64,000 bases of DNA from Lytechinus variegatus (lineage: Eukaryota; Echinodermata; Echinoidea; Temnopleuroida; Toxopneustidae), in contig NC_054746.1 in assembly GCF_018143015.1 (NCBI RefSeq), forward strand, positions 19,792,464-19,856,463, given 5' to 3'. Positions 51,623 to 60,300 of the stretch are shown piece by piece (position 1 is the stretch's first letter; each line of letters opens with the position of its first letter). Position numbers and translations under genes: made by a program. The notes below the pieces were generated by a model, which did no database searches, was not told the origin of the DNA, and saw only the letters and a list, made by a program, of their open reading frames with translations.

Positions 51623-53324
51623 TCTTTATTATTTCAGAAGTCCTCCCAAAATCGAAAAAACATGCCGCCGTACCTGCTTCGTGTTTGAGGGTGTGTTGGT
51701 GTGGGTGACTCAGATAAACATACCCACACAGGTAGTGAAGGAGAGTCTGTTGAGAGAAGGGGCGCTGAACAATGTTAACAACATGAAGAAAAAGAAACAT
51801 TATAAAAAAAGGGTTAAGAAATGCACTTTCCTAGTTCCATTATTCTAATAGGCTGTGTGGTCAGTCCATTAGTAAAATTAACCAGACTAACTACCCATTG
51901 TCCAGAAATTATGGATGTCGTAAAAAAAGGCAGCATCGCTTAATGTTCATATTCATCAGAAGAATATTTATACTTTTAATTATGACTCGACCATCCCAAC
52001 CCCCGTCCAGCAAAGCTTTGTAACATAAGTGTCAAACGCTACTCTATAAATCATATTAGAGCCATTTTCCATCAGAACGAAATAGGGTATAAGGCAGGAT
52101 AACTCTGTTATCTTGCCCGATATAGCTTTTGTAATTGTGTCTTTCTACTAAATGCACGCAGAGAGATTAAGGTCTAAACGTCGCCCAATTCATATCTCCG
52201 TACACTGATAAATCGCCCCCTCAACCGTGGCATCTCAAACTAAACGATGTAACCAAATCCATGGAAATTGAAATGTCAAAACATTTCACATTCCAGAAGC
52301 GATGTCCCGGTGATATGAAACATGCAAGACATGACAAGGTCGCATCACTCCTCACGAAGTAAGATAAAATTGCGATGATATGATCCCCAGGTTTAAGAAA
52401 GAAAACATTCGACAACAAAATAGCTTCAGTAATGAGGACGATTTTCCATCGCATTCATGTGACATAATATATATTAGTACACCCAGATATTCTATTACCA
52501 GATGACAAAATTGGAGTGAAGCGATTATCATTGGCCTATTCATGACGAGGTACACGTCTATTCTGCATGCGATGAATAATGATAACGATAAATGTTGATA
52601 TTGATATTACGTCTAAACCTAAATGATTGAGAAATCTTTTCCGAAACAAACATTCTATGAATTATCTAAATACTCATTATTGTTTTCCCATCGCTCTATA
52701 CGTATACGGAACCCAGGCCAAATACATGTATTTTATTTGTAATATTTACTGAAAGTCCACCAAATTAACAAAGTAGTCGTCTAAAAAATCATGTTTTTTT
52801 TTTATTCTACATTTTCTTGTTTTAAGGTGAAGGTCTGAATTGTATATTGATAATAAACATGATACGAAACTAGCAGTAATCTTAATTAGAAATTGGTATA
52901 TCCATCGGTTAATGGGATATTATAAGGGTAATAGAACAGGGATTAAACTTGACGAGAACCTGTCTCCTATTTTATCGTGTTCTGACCAACCACTTTGATT
53001 TAAGTACTCGTATTACAGGAACCTGACATTTGGTAAAGACATGATTATCCCGATTTGAGCCATATAATGGCTGTTGAAGATTCTTGTAAAAGCTAGCATC
53101 TCCTATTCAGAGATCGCTTTCCTCAAAAGATAGGAAAAGAAATAAGGAGGAAATCGTTCTCATATCTGTTAATGTGTGCTCATTATGACTCGTCATATGG
53201 ACATGGGAGGCAATGAAGCCATAATGGACGATGGGTCGATGACATTGGGGAACGAGGTGCAGAGGTTTTGTCCTGCAGGGTGGGGGCATAGAAAGCGACG
53301 AGGAGCTCCTTAGATGCCAGTGAT
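51623..53324. other. No recognised feature
   Basis: AT-rich sequence with short overlapping ORFs (51549-51800, 52221-52555) showing no domains. Confidence 0.5.
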
Positions 53325-53625
53325 GGTTATTGCATAGGTGGTGGTAGTGGCGATGGTAGTTGTAAAGGAGGTGGTTGTTGTGATGGTGGTGGTATTGGTT
53401 ATGAAGATTACAAGGGGAATTATGATGACGTTGATGGTTATGGTGGTGATTGTGGCGGTGACAATGGTGACGAAGCTTGTTGTGATTATTGACGATGATG
53501 ATGCTGATGTTAATTGAAGTGTTGGTGGGGATTGGCATATTGAGGTGGTAGTGGTGATAATTATGGTGGTAGTGGTGGTGGTGGTGGAGGAGGTGGTGGT
53601 GAATGTGAAGGTGACGACCATGATG
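53325..53625. repeat. GGTGGT/GATGGT imperfect trinucleotide-hexanucleotide repeat
   Basis: Many GTGGTGG, GATGGTGG and GTTGTTG units, creating His/Thr/Val-rich ORFs on both strands. These are not genes. Confidence 0.88.
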
Positions 53626-53785
53626 ATGGAACTGGTAATTTCAACAAAAAAGTTGAAAAGTTTTGTAGATTTATGTTGCAACCTGTATCTGGATGCAGGG
53701 TCTACATGGGTAGATTTTGTCTTGAGCTGGCGCTGTTCATAATGGTTTTTGGATATTTACTTTAACGAAAATAAAAACTGTAGGC

Positions 53786-54262
53786 CTATCGATTTCCCCA
53801 CGCACTGATCACGACGTTTTCAAATGTCGTTTGCAACAGATAATTGCCTTTTTCTGTTTCAAACATGGCAGAAGATGGGGGTAATCGAACGAAACCCAAC
53901 GCATGACTGAGAATGTGAGTGGAGGGTGTTCTGGTCATGCAAGAACATCGTGAACCATTAATGATCTCGCACCATGTTCTTGAATGTCTCCTATCTGTTT
54001 CATCATGTTTCTTGTCTTCTGGGTAAACGGTAAGAGGTGTAACTGTTCTCGATACCTGATCACGCATTTTCCTGGTCTTGTTTGAAGCCACACAGCAGGG
54101 GTAAACAGACCGGGTGGCGGCGGTAAACACTTCAAACGGGCAACAGATATCACGAGTGCAAACACAATTTCTGATCGAAGGCGTAGCCAAGGAGGGCAGG
54201 GTTCGGTTAAGGGTCATCATCATGATATCGAATCTGGGCGGAGTTGTGGTGCTCGCCCGCAA
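53786..54262 (-). other. Unrecognised 158-codon ORF
   Basis: One of the longest non-repetitive ORFs in the window, in a locally GC-richer stretch, with an overlapping 76-codon ORF in another minus frame. It is Thr/Arg/Cys-rich (for example NCVCTRDICCPFEVF) with no domain I recognise and no clear splice or promoter context. It could be a relic of a retroelement or chance. Confidence 0.2.
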
Positions 54263-54289
54263 TTCAGCTGCATATACAATTTAAAAGTT

Positions 54290-54425
54290 ACGAACTCACT
54301 CACAGGTCCGTGGTTCGAACCCTTAGTCACGTCCTTTGGATGGTGATCATGTCTGTAAAGCGCTTAGAGACGTCGTTCCGATGTATTAAGCGCTATAAAT
54401 GCGGAATTTTATTATTATAATTTCC
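54290..54425 (+). mobile_element. 5'-truncated SINE with shared 3' tail
   Basis: Starts with a B-box remnant (GTGGTTCGAACCC), then TCACGTCCTTTGGATGGTGA and TGTAAAGCGCTTAGAGACGT, and ends in AAGCGCTATAAATGCGGAAT with ATT repeats. The A box and most of the tRNA head are missing. The 3' end matches that of the SINE at 50616-50935. Confidence 0.6.
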
Positions 54426-54616
54426 AATTCGAAATACTCGTATCTGATAGGCCCATGCCTGGTAAAAAGGGGGGGGGGGAAAGAGATAGATTCGGCCACG
54501 CTCACCCATACAAAACTCACATCTTTACTATTCACATGCACATAAGACATTTCAGACAGAGCAAGACAAACAGAAGAAAAGTCACCTTTGAGAAAACCCA
54601 ATTACTCTCGTATCTG

Positions 54617-54817
54617 CACACTTTAAAATGTTGGGCAACATACTTTATGTACAAAAAGAAATTGGTTAAAACTTTATCCAATTCTGGATAGTTTTAAACC
54701 AATATAAATGCGTTTTGGGTGAAAACTACGTAGTATTGGTTGAAAAATACCCAGAGTTTGATAATTTTTTTTAACCAATTGTGTTGACAGCATGTTGCCC
54801 GACATTTTAAGAGCGTG
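54617..54817. mobile_element. MITE, end CACACTTTAAAATGTTGGGC
   Basis: CACACTTTAAAATGTTGGGC at 54617 is inverted as GCCCGACATTTTAAGAGCGTG ending at 54817. Internal AACCAATT and ATTGGTT words are paired. At 201 bp it is the same family as 43099-43301 (203 bp). Confidence 0.7.
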
Positions 54818-55375
54818 TATATAGGATCATTCATTTCTAAAAATGCACACTTACATAAAATATGAATAAACATATCAAAGTAATCAAAGAGGATTTTTTC
54901 ATACCCACAAGTTTATTTAAAAATACGCAGATATCACAATGCGTTTAAGAGATTATTATGTCAAGATTGATGTTTCAATTCAGGAAAATTTTGAAATATT
55001 ATTCCCATGACACCATATGAATAAAAAATAATGATTTTGACCTATTTTCAGGCTTATCATAAACTTTTAGAGTAATCCATAATGTCAATATTTTTGGTAC
55101 TTACGACTACTTACTGTAATCAAATTCTTATTATCATTCTCTTTGATTTGTTTAATGTTTATGCACTTTGACTATTGGTAACAAGATAGAATTCAAGCTT
55201 TTTGAATAACAAAATATCATTTAAATTCAACTTATGATACGGGCAACTTTTTTTACGGGATAGAAGTGACAGAATTTTTTTCCTTGTATTAAGATATCTA
55301 TTAGCATTTGCCCACGATGTTCAATTAAATGATGAAATTAAAATGATGAAACTTTAAAAAATGCACCACCAATGT

Positions 55376-55600
55376 CCTGTTTCATAAAACACCTATATAG
55401 TTCCCACTGTCAAGATTTTCGCCACGATTGAAATGGCGGGCACATCGTGGAGTAATCGTAATGATCTATATCAGATCATATCATCAGATAAGTCGCTACA
55501 ATCGTATTGATCGTAAAAAAAATGAATGGCTCAAAAAGATTTCGCGATCAGTTACGATTGGCCAATCGTGACTTTCTTAAATGATCGCATGACGTTGGGA
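55376..55600. mobile_element. Possible CCTGTTTCATAAAA element, one end only
   Basis: Begins CCTGTTTCATAAAACACC and has internal inverted words (CACGATTG, CAATCGTG, ATCGTAA, TTACGAT). No right terminal repeat is identified, so the boundaries are approximate. Confidence 0.3.
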
Positions 55601-55761
55601 ACAAGGGGGAAAACTTGGCTAACTTCTTACGATTCTTACCAGTCTTTTTCTGAGTGACAGAATTGTGATAACCTAATTTTGATTTTTACCGAGTTTTTGT
55701 TCATGACAACAAGTTATACGCAATAGGTCACGGGAGTGTAAAGCGTTAAGTATGATTAATA

Positions 55762-55920
55762 CCTTGGTCACATTTGTTCTACGGCGGCCGTACGGCGAGT
55801 CGAAACCAGCCGTTTTAACATTTTTTTGTACCAGCTACATGTCGGTGTTTATAATAAAAATGAATAAAACGACTGTTTCCGACTCGCCGTACGGCCGCCG
55901 TAGAGCAAATGTGACCATGG
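55762..55920. mobile_element. TA-flanked MITE with about 60-bp near-perfect TIRs
   Basis: The left arm from 55762 and right arm to 55920 are inverted repeats with few differences, sharing GGTCACATTTG, CTACGGCGGCCGTACGGCGA and GTCG. Arms total about 120 of 159 bp. TA occurs at 55760-55761 and 55921-55922. Either transcribed strand would fold into one long hairpin. The arms are markedly GC-rich compared with the flanks. Confidence 0.8.
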
Positions 55921-56040
55921 TATAAGTAGGCCTACACCTGTGTTACAGCCAATATGAACCGATTGCCCTATATTTAAAACACCACATCAATCCATCAATC
56001 CTCTGGACAGATGCCTAACCAATTTTGAGGAGACTTAAAG

Positions 56041-56484
56041 CCAGTTTGTAGTTCCTTTCTGCGCATGATCAAAAGATTCTACGCATGATCAGAAGAAGGT
56101 CATTTGTACTAAAGTGACATGGTGCTTTAAAATCTAATGAGATAAGCACCAACTTTGATGTCTTGATTATTCATATATTCTTTTGAATTGTCGTTTTCAT
56201 TTACATCCACAAAAAACAACAATGCTTCCACGAACGACTGGTATTTTACAGCTTGCAAAGTACATTGTGCAACATGATAAGATATGCATTTAAATTAGGA
56301 ATGCAACAAATACCTTCATTAAGTGTTCATTGGTGTGCTATTCTAGTCACCTGGTCTATTCAATTTCTTCATCCTGCTATGTAAGGCAAGCTTACGTAAT
56401 ATCTTGCTTTGAAATCTGCCTATCATGATGAAAGAAATGAAAGGTCATTTGACCAAAATTGTCCATGAAGTAACTACGAACTGG
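56041..56484. mobile_element. Inverted-repeat element, end CCAGTTTGTAGTTCCTT
   Basis: CCAGTTTGTAGTTCCTTTCT at 56041 is inverted as TGAAGTAACTACGAACTGG ending at 56484. The inner AAGGTCATTTG also faces CATTTGACC. It has no coding capacity. It sits downstream of the EF-hand gene, where its 3' UTR may lie. Confidence 0.5.
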
Positions 56485-57308
56485 TCTATTAGCTGACAAA
56501 AAAAACAATTATTAGCAAACCCGATATATTTATTTCATAACAATTACGTAACCAGTACAAAAACCAATACCCTTCACTTTAGTTTCCATATATATATATA
56601 TTTATACATGCATATATTATTATAAACTAATTTTATACTAAAATATGAATTATACAATATACTACTAAAAGTTGTTTCTAAAGATATTGCAATACACTAC
56701 ATTTTTAACACAGTCAACGAGAGGCAATACGTAGTGTATGGATCTGTTCTCACTTTAAAGAGTGTAATTTGAACACATGAGCCTGTAATCTGAAGTCGAT
56801 TTAATTTAAACTCTGGTTTAAAGTTGTGGTTTAACTATGGACAGCCAATAGTTGCATAAATCTCTAACAATATAATGTAAATATATCCGTTCATTTTTTG
56901 CTCAAATCAATCTTAACTGTTTCGGAAAAATAAATAAGATAATTTTCTTCACAAATCACGAGTTAGGAAAGAGCACAGTAAGTATAAAAAAGATGCAATG
57001 TAAGGAAAAGTTTGACATGTTTGGCTTTCCATAAATTTACCACAGAGTTAGACCCATAGAGATACATATCTATGGTTAGACCATGGTCTATAAGTTAAAC
57101 CTGGCTTCAGAATCCGGCCATAGGGCGTGGTATAAAGCCGATGTCCTTCTCACCGCCCCTACTTTCCACTCTGAGCTGATAATTAGCTGTGGCTATCAAG
57201 ACAAGGATCAAATTGCTGAAATGTCCGGGTGAAATGTGCAAGCTTTGGCAGAAACACGTGCTTGGTGCATGCTATGATATGCCTCCTCGGTATCCAGAAC
57301 CAGCAAGT

Positions 57309-57352
57309 CTATCTCCACTGTAGTTTAATGGCAAGCAGATTCCGAACGAAAT
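57309..57352 (-). CDS. EF-hand gene terminal coding exon 6
   Basis: After the acceptor TTTTCTATTTCAG the reading frame completes codon 147 as Asp and continues FVRNLLAIKLQWR to TAG. This is the exiting helix of EF-hand 4 plus a short basic tail. The phase fits exactly and the sequence has the expected hydrophobic spacing, so I prefer it to a read-through end, although it is 1.3 kb away from exon 5. Confidence 0.78.
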
Positions 57353-60300
57353 CTGAAATAGAAAAAAAAAACAGAATTAAGCATAATTCAATAATCAATC
57401 ATAATACTCAAACACATAGCAGGATGTGAAATACACCTGAGCCACGTCACGTGATACAAAGAGTTCGATTGATCCGATCAACCTCAAGTATTTAATACCT
57501 CAATGTCATATTTTTTTCTTCAGCCGAAATTTGCACCATGTCTTTTGTAAATAAAGAGAAACATGATAAATTTTCAACAAAAATATCAATAGATGAATAT
57601 ACATCTTATCTAGAAAATATTTCAAACAGACATATAGTTTAGATGTTGACGTTGCTGCACTGCAAAAGTCCGGTGTTGATTTTTCACCAGCCCGGAATCG
57701 ATATGTTCACACCAGAGAAGTATTGAAACAACACCAGTTTGGAATCACACCGATGCTGTTTTAATACTTGGTGTTGTATAAACACCTATCTGGTGTTGGA
57801 CCAAAACGAAACTGGTTTTGTTTAACACCTTTCTGATGTGGACATAATTTTATATTCCGGGCTGGTGTTAAATCAACACCAGAGTTTTTGCAGTGTGGCT
57901 TTCCATAGGTGTGCATCGCATCTATTTGAAGACAGGGCCAAGATATAAGGAAAGTGTTTTGGCAATATCATTTAGCGTGTTGTTTGACACAGGCTTGAAA
58001 ATATTAAGAAACATGCATATTGTATTTGCATCACGAAGTATATTATAATTTCCGAGCAGCAACACTTCGCAAGGAGGATCTCGGATAGAGTTTCTTTAGA
58101 AAATTCTGAATTTTTTTTTATTGTTGCAGACACAAAAATCTACCCATTTCGGTGTATGCACTCAGATCGTTAACGGTGTCCCACTCACTTTAAATTCCTT
58201 AATTCTAAGAAGTTTGTCAAATCATTCGGTAGTATATAACTCACACCAGTGTATGCTTTTATCAGTGACAATGATGCCATCTCTGAATTCCATTAATACT
58301 TATTTACCTGTCAATGACTGAGTAATAATGCGGAGAAGACAGTCTTAGGTCTTGTCTCACATGATTTTGCCTACAGAAGTGATGGGGGGGGGGCGGATTT
58401 CATAAAGCATTATGGCGCTGGTTATATTTTTGTTCAGCCAATCAGACAAGGATTTCAGTGTTCATGTAAAATGGAAATTTAATTTGAAAATTGATCATAA
58501 ATTACTTCGTGGCACGTTCCCCTGACCTTATAATCATGATAATAGGAAACGACCACACATTAAAAGGCAAAAAAAGACGAAAACATGTGCGCATGCTCAT
58601 AAGTAGAGGGCTGAGAATGCGCAGAGTGATTTTTTTTTAATTGTAAACTTATTCGTTTCGTCGCATACTAACCATCTTCGTCGATGTATCCGTCCCCATT
58701 CATGTCAGATTCTCGGATTATTTTACGGGCTTCGTCTAGAGTCATTTTAGCACCATAATATCTGTTCATCGCTGCTCGTAACTCCTCTGGACTGTAAGAA
58801 AAAAAAAATCAATTTTTTTGTTCCTATATACTGACAGGATCAATGTACATTCCACTCGACAGTTATAGTTTTTGCATTATGGCCAATGACATTTATTTAT
58901 ATACTTCAGTCAAATTTTCGACGGCATTCCTGCGTCTTTGTCAGAAAAAACAGATCAAACTTGAAGATACAGAAAGCTCATTCTTATACAGATGTTGCTA
59001 TGGTAACTGTCTTAGAAAAAGTTTGATTGAGAAACAATATAAGTTGATGCTACATCGTAAACTCCTGATGAGGACGGAGAGTTGTTTTTGAGAATTGGAG
59101 TGAAATACATGATATCATTTTCCATATATAAATGCATTGATTATGAACATCTCGAATTTCTATTTCTACACACGATAAATAATAATAAAAAAATCGAGTC
59201 AATGCATTTTTTGCCAAATATACACAGTAAAAAAATAGCACGTTGTTTAAGCTTGTCACTCTGACAACAAGTTGTTGAAACTTTTTTGTAAATGTTAAAA
59301 CTTTTTAAACAACTTTTAAGAATTTTTTGAACAGTTATTCAAAAAGTTTAAACAATAGTTGTGACGGGCTTAAACAACGTGCTTAACGTTTTAAACATTT
59401 GTTTTACAATTTATGGGAGTACTGCATTAAAAATGGGTTGACAGTTCGTTTTTATATACAATTGTGTAATTTTATATGATTTCACATTCGGAAATTTAAA
59501 CCCCAAAACAATTCCCCCTCCTTAATTATGAATCCACCCATGAGGATGAGCATGCTTACCCGACCTTCCCTGTGCGATCCTTGTCCATTAATGAGAACAT
59601 TCCTTTTATTATTTCATCCGAATATTTCCGTCCTCTTGTCTTTCCATCCATAAACAGTAAAAACTCTTCAAATTGGACACGCCCATCATCTAAATGAATC
59701 AACAAAAGGTGCCTTTAGCATGTTTAGTGGTTCTCCGAAAAAAGAACATTATTTTGGCGAGTGGGGTATTTCATTACACTAACAAGAAGTAGCTGGGCTG
59801 CTGGGGTATTATCCAGCACTCCAAAAACAAATACTAAAGTTCTATTTAAAAATTAAAAAAAAAAATTAAACCCAAAATGTGTATTACTGTATGTCATGTT
59901 TTTCCATACATAAATAATAATAACAAAATTGTAATTTACCCGGACGCTTCGCTCACTATAGCGTGTATGTATCCGTGAAGATTTTAGTATTTTTCCACCA
60001 AGGAAAAAAAATCTTGCATACGGTCATCGACGAATCAACTATGAGAATAGACAGTGGAAAACTACGGGGGTAGGTGTTAATGCTTAAAGATCATTGTCAA
60101 TTATTTCGACTGATACAAGTCTCCTTTATCTACTCACTATTACAATCGATTTCTGCGATACGTTGTTTAATTTCTTCTTCAGTCGGAACGTGCTCTGGTC
60201 CTATCTTGATCAGTTCTGCAAATTCCGCACTGCCGATACTGCCATTACCATTTGTGTCATACCTTGCGAATCGCAGCATTAAAGCTAAAAAGAATGAACA

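Noticed and set aside
53107..53681. His/Thr-rich ORFs of 143 and 123 codons
   Set aside because: Both come from the GGTGGT/GATGGT repeat, in two frames.
58121..58321. 66-codon plus-strand ORF preceded by an acceptor-like TTGTTGCAG
   Set aside because: It lies in EF-hand intron 5 on the opposite strand, with no domain and no donor or partner exon.
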